The notes under the pieces were generated by a model. The model did not search any database, was not told the origin of the DNA, and was given only the letters and a program-made list of their open reading frames with translations. Of a stretch of DNA of 29,219 nt, positions 18,122 to 25,177 are shown one piece after another (position 1 is the first letter of the stretch; each line of letters opens with the position of its first letter). This stretch comes from an uncultured Collinsella sp. GTDB lineage: Bacteria; Actinomycetota; Coriobacteriia; Coriobacteriales; Coriobacteriaceae. The DNA lies in the NCBI GenBank assembly GCA_900548515.1, contig URKU01000016.1:1-29219 (forward strand), given 5' to 3'. A program made the position numbers and the translations under genes.

Positions 18122-18369
18122 CGCACGACCTCCCACATATCGATCACGGTAAAGCCCTCGGTGGGAACGCCTGCCGCGGCAAGCTCGCCGCGTAGCAGCT
18201 CCTCATCTGCAGGCAGGGCTTTCCACGCCAGACCGCAGCCAGCGGCGACCTCCCCGGGCACGGGAATCGTTCGCCCGGGAAGGCCGCGCTCGATACACAG
18301 GGACTCGCAGCCCATGGCGGCCGCCGTGGTGGGAAACGTGATGACAAGCGCCGGGCGCTTCTCCCTCAT
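18118..18369 (-). CDS. Small DUF3343 (Se/S-carrier-like) protein
   Basis: Encodes 83 residues. The sequence ALVITFPTTAAAMGCE...GLPGRTIPVP...AAGCGLAWKA is the DUF3343 pattern, a small protein found almost only beside yedF, selD and the class V aminotransferase; Pfam names it as a putative Se/S carrier. The Cys in GCGLAWK is the likely carrier residue, with another Cys in GCESLC. Start ATG at 18369 has GGAG six bases upstream; a TTG at 18384 is less likely. It is 19 bases after yedF and overlaps the desulfurase gene by four bases, so the three products are made together. The biochemical role is inferred from context. Confidence 0.85.
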   Translation of the reverse strand: MREKRPALVITFPTTAAAMGCESLCIERGLPGRTIPVPGEVAAGCGLAWKALPADEELLRGELAAAGVPTEGFTVIDMWEVVR

Positions 18370-18388
18370 GGCAACTCCAACCAATACG

Positions 18389-19015
18389 CTACGGGCGCAC
18401 GACGCGCACGGCCTGCTCCATCTTCTCCACGATCACGTACATGTTGGTGACCTCGCCCACCGCAAGCTGGTCTTTAATGCCATAGTGGTCGAGGCAGGTA
18501 CCGCAGGTGAGAATCTCGACACCCTGCTCGGCCAGGCCCTTCAGGTCATCGAGCACCGGCGAGCCCTCGACGGTGAGCTTGGCGCCGCCGCTGTAGAACA
18601 GCATAGTCGCGGGCAGCTCCTCCTGCTGCGTCACGGCAAAGATAAACGCCTTCATGAGCTTGTGGCCCAACTCGTCGTCGCCACGGCCCATGCAATCGGT
18701 GTAGACGGAAATGACGAGTTTGCCCTTGCCGGCGCTGGCGTCGCAAAAAGCAACACCGTCCTGCTCGGGGTCCGCAACGGCCACGGCACCGGCAGTCACG
18801 ACAGTCACGTGCCACTCGGCGTCCGAGATCTTCTCGACCGAGGCCGTGCAGCCCTTCTCCTGCGCCATCTTGGAGATGTTCTTGACGGCGGTCTCGTTAT
18901 CGACCGAGGTCACCACGGCACCCTCGCCATCAAGCTGCTTCAGGGCTTTGAGCGTCTTGACGACGGGCAGCGGGCAGGCATCGCCCATGGCATTGACTTC
19001 AATTTTGGTAGACAT
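18389..19015 (-). CDS. yedF: Selenium-metabolism sulfurtransferase-like protein YedF
   Basis: Encodes 208 residues in two domains. Residues 1-75 are a TusA/SirA-like domain: VNAMGDACPLPVVKTLKAL with the CPLP motif at Cys14, the persulfide/perselenide-carrying position. Residues about 105-208 are a DsrE-like domain with DCMGRGDDELG and a CGTC motif near LTCGTCLDHYG. This two-domain form is the selenium-associated YedF, different from the short E. coli protein of that name. It is expected to relay activated selenium or sulfur between the desulfurase and an acceptor. Start ATG at 19015 is preceded by AAAGGA. It follows selD by 57 bases. Confidence 0.9.
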   Translation of the reverse strand: MSTKIEVNAMGDACPLPVVKTLKALKQLDGEGAVVTSVDNETAVKNISKMAQEKGCTASVEKISDAEWHVTVVTAGAVAVADPEQDGVAFCDASAGKGKLVISVYTDCMGRGDDELGHKLMKAFIFAVTQQEELPATMLFYSGGAKLTVEGSPVLDDLKGLAEQGVEILTCGTCLDHYGIKDQLAVGEVTNMYVIVEKMEQAVRVVRP

Positions 19016-19072
19016 AGTTTTTCCTTTCGAATAAATCGTTCTAGGACAGTACATAGCTCAATAAACGTGTCG

Positions 19073-20122
19073 TTAACGGACAACGCGGACGGCAGGACCG
19101 CCCGGCTCCGCCTCGCACACGCGCCCGACAACGGCGGCGATGCACCCCTCGGCATCCAGGCGACGCGCAAGCTCATCCACATCCGCCGCGGGCGCCGCGA
19201 TAAGCAAACCACCAGACGTCTGCGGATCGTACAGCGCGTCGAGCATACCCGGCTCCAGGTCCTCGTCGGCAGCCACACGCGGGCCAAAGAAGTCCTGGTT
19301 GCGGTAGGAGCCCGCGGGGATAATGCCCAGACGCGCCATGTCGAGCACCTGATCAAAGAGTGGCACCGCTCCCGACGCAAGCTCAACCTGCACGCCCGAG
19401 CCCTCGGCCATCTCGCACGCGTGCCCGATCAGGCCAAAGCCCGTAATGTCGGTGCAGCCGTGAAGTTCGAGCCCCTCGGCCAGACGAATCGGTGCCTCGT
19501 TGAGGGTGCGCATCGAGTCAAACATGGCTGCGGCCTCGTCCTGCTCGATGAGCTCGCCCTTAATGGCCGTGGTGATAATACCCGAGCCGATTGCCTTGGT
19601 CAGCAGCAGAACATCGCCCACGCGTGCGCCGCTGTTGGCGAGCATGCGGTCGAGCGCGACAAAGCCGCTCACAGACAGGCCATACTTGGGCTCGTCGTCG
19701 TTGATGGTATGACCGCCCGCGATGGAGCAACCCGCCTCGACGCACTTGTCGGCGCCGCCCGCCAGAATCTGACCTGCAACCTCGATGCCCAGACAACTGG
19801 GTATGCAGAGTAGGTTCATGGCATGGCTCGGCCGCCCGCCCATGGCGTAGATGTCCGACAGCGAGTTGGCCGCGGCAATCTGGCCAAACAGAAACGGGTC
19901 GTCGACCATCGGCGGGAAGAAGTCGATGGACTGCACAAGCCCCAGGTTCTCCCCTACGCGGAAGACGCTCGCATCGTCAGAAGTATCGAACCCCACGAGC
20001 AAGTTGTCGTTATGCACATTTGGCAAGTCGCCCAGGACCTGGGCGAGGGCTCCAGGAGCCAACTTAGCGGCTCAACCGCTCGCGGCCGTCATAGACGTGA
20101 GCCTAATCTGATCCTTATCCAT
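19073..20122 (-). CDS. selD: Selenide, water dikinase SelD, itself a selenoprotein (Sec17)
   Basis: Encodes 349 residues if the TGA at 20074-20072 is read as selenocysteine. SelD makes selenophosphate from selenide and ATP, the selenium donor for Sec-tRNA, selenouridine and labile-Se cofactors. The true start is the ATG at 20122, preceded by a strong AAAGGAGG. From there the reading is MDKDQIRLTSMTAASG-U-AAKLAPGALAQVL, exactly the SelD active-site layout (Sec/Cys, then Ala/Gly-x-Lys20). The rest is intact: FDTSDDASV, SIDFFPP, ANSLSDIYAMGG, AGGHTINDDEPKYGLSVSG and DITGFGLIGHA. A caller treating TGA as stop would begin near 20062 and drop the catalytic residue. The gene overlaps the glycosyltransferase stop by 8 bases. 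It implies that the organism has SelA, SelB and tRNA-Sec elsewhere. Confidence 0.95.
20030..20074 (-). promoter_or_regulatory. TGA (Sec) codon and candidate bacterial SECIS in selD
   Basis: After the TGA at 20074-20072 two hairpins can form within the coding sequence. One is GGCTC-CTG-GAGCC at 20060-20048, with its loop about 16 bases past the TGA. The other is GCCCAG-GTC-CTGGGC at 20044-20030, with a G-led loop about 33 bases past it. Both fall within the 16-37 base window described for bacterial SECIS elements; the second better fits the preference for a G at the start of the loop. Which one SelB would bind cannot be decided by eye. Confidence 0.65.
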
Positions 20123-21347
20123 CGATACCTCCTTTCAAGGTTGCCAACTGCTCCAGTATACGCGCCCAGCAGGCATCCCACGAAACCGCGGATGGGTCAA
20201 AGGTCGAAATGGGTTCCGCGAGCGACTGGGCCACGGCGTCTGCCAGTGCATGCTCAAACCGCTGACAATCGCGCGCATCGGGTGTATCGACATCCGTCAT
20301 GCGCGGCGGCGTTACCCACGTTACGGGCGCGCCTGGCAAGGCGGTCTCGAGCCATGGACGCACGCCGGGCAGATCGGTCATGACGACTTTGCATCCGCAG
20401 GCCATCGCCTCGATCGGCACCAGCGGCAACCCCTCGTAAAAGGACGGCAGCACAAACACCTCGGCCTCGCGATAGGCGCGCACCAGCTCGTCGCGACTCA
20501 GACGGCCAGCAAACTTCACCGGCACGGGGGAATCTCCGGAAGCCCGAGCGATGCGCTCATACTCATCCGCATCGCCATGGCCTCCCACCAGTACAAGCCG
20601 ACTCGGGCGTACCCCACGCGCCGCATCGGAGTCCTCGCCAAAGCGCCCCATCGCGTGTACCAGCGATTCGACGCCCTTCTTAACGCACACCTTGCCCACA
20701 AAGACGAGCGACCCGGGAACCTTTGCCATCTGTCCATCGCGGCAAAACACCCGATGGTCATAGCCTGTTCCAATCACATGAACACGCAACGGATCAACGC
20801 CATAAACACGCCTGATCATGTCGGCCTGCTCGGCATGAAGCGAAAAGACGGCATCGAGGCAGCGGACCGCCGCGACAATGCGATCATGGGCGAGTCCATG
20901 GGTCAACATCTGCCGAATATCGGTCGAATGGCACACGCCGCACACGGGAATGCCCCGCACGCGCTCCCGCACCAAGGCACACAGCAGATACAGGTGATGG
21001 CAGATTATCGCATCAGGCTTAAAGACGGCGATGGCCCGGTCGATCGCCGCACCAAAGGCGCGCTCAAAGGACGCGGCCATCGTGGGCGTCAAATCGCAAT
21101 AGCGTGTCGAAGGATACGGCATCACGTCCGACATGCCGCAAATGCAAAACGGCAGCTCGGGCGTCTCGAACGGCACCGCAAACACACGCGCGGCGGAATC
21201 GAGCTCCCCTTGCGTGTCCCCGGGCGCAGCACCGCACAGCACCGCCGCCTCGTGGCCCGCGGCAATTTGCGAGGCCACCAGTGCAGCGAGATACGTGCCG
21301 CTTCCCGTGCTATCGGGTTTTTGGGCCGAGATGTTGAGGATGCGCAT
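20115..21347 (-). CDS. GT4-family glycosyltransferase coupled to selD
   Basis: Encodes 410 residues. GT-B fold, family 4: N-terminal MRILNISAQKPDSTGSGTYLAALV (Gly-rich acceptor loop), a linker with SLVFVGKVCVKKGVESLVHAM at about residues 230-250, and the donor-nucleotide E-x7-E motif in FYEGLPLVPIEAMACG. GT4 enzymes move sugars from a nucleotide-sugar to an acceptor and need no membrane anchor; none is seen. The acceptor cannot be told. Its start is 12 bases after the activator gene stop, and its stop overlaps the selD start by 8 bases, so translation is coupled both ways. That setting is odd for a cell-envelope glycosyltransferase. It raises the possibility of a selenium-containing sugar or a sugar-modified cofactor, as in SenB of selenoneine synthesis, but no direct homology to SenB was established. 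Confidence 0.85.
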   Translation of the reverse strand: MRILNISAQKPDSTGSGTYLAALVASQIAAGHEAAVLCGAAPGDTQGELDSAARVFAVPFETPELPFCICGMSDVMPYPSTRYCDLTPTMAASFERAFGAAIDRAIAVFKPDAIICHHLYLLCALVRERVRGIPVCGVCHSTDIRQMLTHGLAHDRIVAAVRCLDAVFSLHAEQADMIRRVYGVDPLRVHVIGTGYDHRVFCRDGQMAKVPGSLVFVGKVCVKKGVESLVHAMGRFGEDSDAARGVRPSRLVLVGGHGDADEYERIARASGDSPVPVKFAGRLSRDELVRAYREAEVFVLPSFYEGLPLVPIEAMACGCKVVMTDLPGVRPWLETALPGAPVTWVTPPRMTDVDTPDARDCQRFEHALADAVAQSLAEPISTFDPSAVSWDACWARILEQLATLKGGIDG

Positions 21348-21359
21348 GGACCCAGCCCC

Positions 21360-22124
21360 TTAAGCGAGCGCCTGCGCGCGAATGGCCGCGCCGATGGCAC
21401 CGGCATAACGGGCTTGGGGCGACGTGGTCATCGGCGAGCCCAACAACGCGCCGAGCCGCTCCACGACATAGGCGTTCTCGCACAGGCCACCGGTCAGGTA
21501 ATACGGGGCGCCCGCCGCCTGCCCGGCCATGGTCGCCACGCGCGAGACCACGCTGTCGATCACGCCACGCGCAATATTCTCGCGCGGCTCACCGCGACCG
21601 ATCAGGCTGATGACCTCGCTTTCGGCAAACACCGTGCACATGCTGGAAATCTTGGTAGGCTCGCCGGTGCGGGCGAGGTCTGCCATCTGCTGCTGGGTAA
21701 TGCCCAGGCGGTCGGCCATGATCTCCAAAAAGCGCCCCGTGCCGGCGGCGCACTTGTCGTTCATGGCAAATTTGGCCACGCGGCCGCCTTTAAGCTGGAT
21801 GACCTTGGTGTCCTGACCACCCACATCGATCACGGTGCCATGGTCACCAAACAGACGCACGGCACCGGTGCCGTGGCAGGTGATCTCGGTCACGACCTTG
21901 TGCGCATAGGGCACGGCAACACGGCCGTAGCCAGTCGCGACCACGCGAGCATCTTCGGCCGTCACGTCATAGCCGGCCGCTGCCAGTGCCTCGCGCAGCC
22001 GCTCGGAAGCATCGACCGAGGAGAACCCGGTTGGCTGCACGCACGTCCACGCCACCGAACCCTCCCCGTCGACCACAGCAGCCTTAGCCGCCGTAGACCC
22101 GATATCGATCCCGATCCCTATCAT
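21360..22124 (-). CDS. ATP-dependent activator of 2-hydroxyacyl-CoA dehydratase / double-cubane reductase (BadF/HgdC/YjiL type)
   Basis: Encodes 254 residues of the ASKHA fold. GIDIGSTAAKA at residues 4-14 is the phosphate-1 loop and VIDVGGQDTK at 98-107 the second. Cys125 in NDKCAAGTGRFLE and Cys163 in SMCTVFAESEV are the two cysteines per monomer that hold the single [4Fe-4S] cluster between two subunits. These archerase-type proteins use ATP to fire one very-low-potential electron into a partner dehydratase or double-cubane protein. The size matches single-subunit activators such as HgdC and YjiL. Start ATG at 22124 with GGAAGAG upstream. It is the only activator for the two partner genes upstream, so it probably serves both. 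Confidence 0.92.
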   Translation of the reverse strand: MIGIGIDIGSTAAKAAVVDGEGSVAWTCVQPTGFSSVDASERLREALAAAGYDVTAEDARVVATGYGRVAVPYAHKVVTEITCHGTGAVRLFGDHGTVIDVGGQDTKVIQLKGGRVAKFAMNDKCAAGTGRFLEIMADRLGITQQQMADLARTGEPTKISSMCTVFAESEVISLIGRGEPRENIARGVIDSVVSRVATMAGQAAGAPYYLTGGLCENAYVVERLGALLGSPMTTSPQARYAGAIGAAIRAQALA

Positions 22125-22176
22125 GGCTCTCTTCCAATCTAAACATCAAAGGTAGCGGCGCGTTCAGGCGCCTTAG

Positions 22177-22285
22177 CTCTAGGTTTCTCAGGTGCCGGAG
22201 ATTGCCCCGAAAGAGGAGCGCAGCGTACTTTGGGTACGCAAGCGACGGTTTGAGGAGCAAGATCCGGCGCCTGAGGAAGCTAGAG
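22177..22285. repeat. Structured intergenic element, copy 1
   Basis: Outer arms 22177-22205 and 22257-22285 pair at 24 of 29 positions, with some mismatches being G-U. The interior carries a short hairpin GCGTAC...GTACGC (about 22224-22239). The right arm includes the stop codon of the YjiM-like gene. The interior closely matches copy 2 (shared GCGTACTTT, GGTACGC, GGTTTGA and GCAAGATC blocks). It sits in the 155-base gap before the activator gene. Confidence 0.75.
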
Positions 22286-23443
22286 GGTTTCGATGAAGGC
22301 GGCGATGCGGGTCTCGATCTGGCCCATGTCGCCGTTGCTGTAGTCGGTCTCGATCTTCATGTACGGAATACCCGCACCCTCGACGGCCTCCTGCATGCGG
22401 GCACTCTCCACGTTAAAGGTGTGGCACGCCCGCAGCACGCTCTCGACCACTCCATCGACGTGATACTTCTCGCACATGGCCAGCGTGTTTTCCATACGAC
22501 CGTCGTTGGGCGTCATGACCGAGCAGTTGATATCCAGGTAGCGGTCGGCGATGGCGCGCAGGATGTCGGGAGCCTCCGGGTCGATCATCATGGCCGCCGT
22601 GCGCTCGCCCGAGCAGTCGTCCATACACACGACCACGCCGCCGTTGGACTCGATGGTGCGACCGATCTTGTTAATCACGCCGCCCACCGGGCAGCCGGTG
22701 ATCAGAATGCGCTTGGCATCCGCCGCAACCGGGCGCTCGCCCGCGTCGTAGGCCTCGTGCAGCTTGGCAACCTTTTGCTCCAGCTGCTGCGTATAGGCCT
22801 CGATATCAAAGCTGAACGTACCGGCAAACATGGTGCTCATCAGGTCGACGCCGCTCATGGCCGCCGGCTGGTTGGCCTGCAGTGCAAACATCTCGAGCTG
22901 GGCCGCACGCAAGCGGTTGCGACGACGGACGGCAGCGCGCAGGTCATCGTCGGTAATCGTGATGCCGTAGAAACCCTCGAGCTCCTCCTTGAGCAGGCGG
23001 CACTCCTCGTACCAGCCTTCACGCTCGTAGGCGCGATCGCGACCCTGCGGAAGATGCAGAATGTGCGTGCGCTTGAGCTCATTGAGTAGCTCGTACATCT
23101 TCTTCTTGCCGTCGCAGGTGGTCTCACCGATGATCATGTCGCTAAAGTACGTAAACGGGCACTTTTGCGAGTAGGCAAAACCGTACGTCGACTTGATGAG
23201 CGGGCACAGGTTTGCCGGCAGCACCTTCTCGGCCTCGGGAATCACCTCGTCGGACGTGCCGCACAGCGCCACGCTCGCAGCCCCCGCGGCATCGATAATC
23301 TCGAGCGGCGTGTAGCTGCACAGAAAACCGACCAGGCGATTACCCGCCTGCTTATAATCCTTGACGCGAATAAACGCCGCCTTGCGCTGCTCGTTGAACT
23401 CCTCAAACGTGGATGGCAACGGCTGCTCCATATTTTCCGACAT
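22280..23443 (-). CDS. Double-cubane-cluster / YjiM-type 2-hydroxyacyl-CoA dehydratase-family protein
   Basis: Encodes 387 residues. Strong resemblance to E. coli YjiM and the double-cubane-cluster proteins: FEEFNEQRKAAF, GTSDEVIPEAEKVLP, NLCPLIKSTYGFA, KCPFTYFSDMIIGETTCDGKKKMYE, ITGCPVGG, DDCSGE, NCSVMTPNDGRM, RACHTFNVES and ETDYSNGDMGQIETRIAAF. Cys42, Cys61, Cys80, Cys95, Cys110 and the GCP cysteine are candidate cluster ligands. Family members accept electrons from an ATP-driven activator and carry out difficult reductions or dehydrations; the substrate of YjiM-type proteins is unknown. Start ATG at 23443 with AAGGAG just upstream. Its structured 3' element and the activator gene follow. 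The reading frame extends upstream of 23443 without a start signal. Confidence 0.88.
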   Translation of the reverse strand: MSENMEQPLPSTFEEFNEQRKAAFIRVKDYKQAGNRLVGFLCSYTPLEIIDAAGAASVALCGTSDEVIPEAEKVLPANLCPLIKSTYGFAYSQKCPFTYFSDMIIGETTCDGKKKMYELLNELKRTHILHLPQGRDRAYEREGWYEECRLLKEELEGFYGITITDDDLRAAVRRRNRLRAAQLEMFALQANQPAAMSGVDLMSTMFAGTFSFDIEAYTQQLEQKVAKLHEAYDAGERPVAADAKRILITGCPVGGVINKIGRTIESNGGVVVCMDDCSGERTAAMMIDPEAPDILRAIADRYLDINCSVMTPNDGRMENTLAMCEKYHVDGVVESVLRACHTFNVESARMQEAVEGAGIPYMKIETDYSNGDMGQIETRIAAFIETL

Positions 23444-23480
23444 ATAACTCCTTAACAAACCTTTTGACCAACCAAGGAAA

Positions 23481-23582
23481 CGGCTTTCCCAGGTGCCCGA
23501 GGTTGCCGTGAAAGAGAAGCGCCGCGTACTTTGGTACGCAAACGATGGTTTGAACGGCAAGATCGGGTGCCTGGGGAAGCCG
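23481..23582. repeat. Structured intergenic element, copy 2
   Basis: Outer arms 23481-23507 and 23556-23582 pair at 22 of 27 positions. The interior holds GCGTAC-TTTG-GTACGC at 23524-23539. It lies 15 bases past the stop of the first dehydratase-like gene and mirrors copy 1 in placement. Sequence agreement between the copies is high across the interior, including gaaagag-aagcg and acggtttga-type blocks. Confidence 0.75.
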
Positions 23583-23597
23583 CCGGGACGGATACCC

Positions 23598-24881
23598 CTA
23601 AATGGTTTCCAAGAAAGCTTCAATGCGCGTCTGCAGCTGGCCGGCGTCCTCACCGGCGTAGTCGGTCGTGATGTGCATAAACGGAATGCCTGCCTCCTCG
23701 GCGGCCTTCTCCACGGCAAACGACTCCATCTCGTAGAGCGTGCAGAACTGCAAGGCCACGTCGACGACGCCGTCGGCATGCAGGTCCTTGGCCATCTGGA
23801 CAATGTCCTTCATACGCTGGTCGTTGGGCGTAAAGACGGCGCAGTTGATCTTAAAGTAGCGCTCGGCGATGGCGTCGAGCATCTCGTCGACCGTCTCGCC
23901 GGACTCGTCGACCAGGTCCTTGTAGTAGCGCGAACCCGTGCAGGACTCCTCGCCCACCACAACGCCGCCGGCCTTCTCGATGAGGTTGAACAGCTTCCAG
24001 TTGGGCACGGCCATGGGCGTACCGGTGTACAGGATGCGCTTGGTCCCCTTGGGCGCCACGCCCTCGCCGGCCTCGACACGCCGCTCGCACTCAGCCGCCA
24101 TATCGTTGATGGCTCCGGTCAGACGCGGCGTGTCGTCCATAAAGGCGGCCTGAACGGTCAGCAGGCTGTCGAGACCGCTGATGGGCGCCGGATCGGCAGC
24201 GCGCGTGGCAGCCAGACGCTGCAGGGCGCGACGCTTCTCGTTGACGGCGTGGATGGCAGCCTTCAGGCGCTCCGGCGTAATCTTGACGCCGCACTCTTCC
24301 TCGATCTTGGCGGCAAGCTTTTTAACCTCGGCCTTCCAGGTCACGAGCGTCGACTCGTCGTGCACGTTGGGGATATCCATGACGTACATGTTCTTTTGCG
24401 TGGCAAAGAACTCGTAGGCCTTCTTCTTGCCATCGCAGGTGTTCTCGCCCACCACCAGATCACTCGACTCAATGTAGGGGCAGACCTCGCCCAGCTTAAA
24501 GCCGGCAAAGCTCTTGATGAGCGGGCAGGTGTTGCGCGGCAGATGCTCCTCGACCTTGTCGGTCGCCCAGTCGGCACCCGAGCACAGGCCAACGGGGATG
24601 CCATCGCAGGCAAGCACGATCTCCTCGGGCACGTACACACAGAACGAACCGACGATCTTGGTGGCCTCGCCGGCCTCCTTCTTGTCGAGCATCTCCTTAA
24701 TACGGCCGCTATGGATGTTGGTGGCCACAAAGTCCAGGTAGGACGTGGACTTGGGGCGATTGTTCTGCGTCAGGAACATGTCGCCGTACATCTGGCCCAC
24801 GGCGCCCAGCAGCATGTCGTGATCGGCAAGATTCATGCCGAGGGTCTCCCACATCGGATGGAAATCGAATTCTTCAGCCAT
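23598..24881 (-). CDS. 2-Hydroxyacyl-CoA dehydratase (HgdB/FldB-like) family protein
   Basis: Encodes 427 residues, paralogous to the next gene in the operon. An N-terminal 60 residues is extra, then SGRIKEMLDKKEAGEATKIVGSFCVYVPEEIVLACDG, TCPLIKSFAGFK, VCPYIESSDLVVGENTCDGKKKAYE, ESCTGSRYY, NCAVFTPNDQRM, FCTLYEMESF and TTDYAGEDAGQLQTRIEAF. Candidate cluster cysteines are 81, 100, 119, 134 and 149. Where the YjiM-like neighbour has GCPVGG, this protein has GTPMAVPN, so one conserved cysteine is missing. It may be a catalytic partner in a heterodimer or a separate enzyme with other ligands. Start ATG at 24881 with AGAGGGG six bases upstream. First gene of the operon, with its own promoter region upstream. 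Confidence 0.88.
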   Translation of the reverse strand: MAEEFDFHPMWETLGMNLADHDMLLGAVGQMYGDMFLTQNNRPKSTSYLDFVATNIHSGRIKEMLDKKEAGEATKIVGSFCVYVPEEIVLACDGIPVGLCSGADWATDKVEEHLPRNTCPLIKSFAGFKLGEVCPYIESSDLVVGENTCDGKKKAYEFFATQKNMYVMDIPNVHDESTLVTWKAEVKKLAAKIEEECGVKITPERLKAAIHAVNEKRRALQRLAATRAADPAPISGLDSLLTVQAAFMDDTPRLTGAINDMAAECERRVEAGEGVAPKGTKRILYTGTPMAVPNWKLFNLIEKAGGVVVGEESCTGSRYYKDLVDESGETVDEMLDAIAERYFKINCAVFTPNDQRMKDIVQMAKDLHADGVVDVALQFCTLYEMESFAVEKAAEEAGIPFMHITTDYAGEDAGQLQTRIEAFLETI

Positions 24882-25019
24882 AACGGTTCCCCTCTCGAAC
24901 CAAAAATGAATAGCTACGGTATTGCTGCACGGTGGGTGGCGAAAACCCAGCCGCGCCTAAACCCGGAATTTTGGGGAACCTGCTTTGCGGTCGATTATTT
25001 AGTTGTGCGTCGTCTCTCC

Positions 25020-25055
25020 CGGAGCCGTGAACATACCTGCTCATATGCGGCTCCG
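25020..25055 (-). promoter_or_regulatory. Leader hairpin with an alternative pairing
   Basis: CGGAGCCG at 25055-25048 pairs with CGGCTCCG at 25027-25020 around a 20-base loop. The 5' arm can instead pair with GGCTC at 25058-25054 to give a small hairpin inside the small leader ORF. The TGA of that ORF (25043-25041) lies in the large loop. The two pairings exclude each other, as in attenuation leaders, but no T-tract follows. Confidence 0.45.
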
Positions 25056-25109
25056 AGCCATATATAGGGCACGCGCGGCAACGCGGCGAATGTATGTCGT
25101 CTGCGGCAT
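25041..25109 (-). CDS. Possible 22-residue leader peptide
   Basis: ATG at 25109 preceded by AAAGGAGG eight bases upstream, one of the best ribosome sites in the window. It encodes MPQTTYIRRVAARALYMARS-RI and stops at TGA. No homology is recognised. It is basic and has no membrane segment. It sits between a good promoter and the first dehydratase-like gene, and its end overlaps a hairpin, so it looks more like a regulatory leader than a functional protein. The strong site is observed; the role is inferred. Confidence 0.4.
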   Translation of the reverse strand: MPQTTYIRRVAARALYMARSRI

Positions 25110-25139
25110 GTGCGCACCCTCCTTTACAAGTTGAGGTCA

Positions 25140-25177
25140 ACTATATCAACGGTCGTCGACCATGCGAACACCGTTGA
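25140..25177 (-). promoter_or_regulatory. Promoter with overlapping inverted repeat, selenium/dehydratase operon
   Basis: Minus strand: TTCGCA at 25168-25163, a 17-base spacer, TATAGT at 25145-25140. The perfect 8-base inverted repeat TCAACGGT (25146-25153) / ACCGTTGA (25170-25177) puts one half next to the -10 box and the other just upstream of the -35 box, a typical repressor position. The regulator is not in the window. Confidence 0.6.

Noticed and set aside
18122..18136. Upstream GTG start for the desulfurase-family gene
   Set aside because: The GGGAGG belongs to the GTG at 18121, whose MIYLDNAATT start matches the family.
19073..20062. SelD starting at 20062
   Set aside because: That start drops the catalytic residue; the ATG at 20122 with AAAGGAGG and a TGA read as Sec restores the full family pattern.
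24874..25140. 88-residue cysteine-containing frame upstream of the dehydratase-like gene
   Set aside because: It starts with TTG inside the promoter region, has no ribosome site and overlaps the real start of the next gene; the small leader ORF in another frame has the ribosome site.
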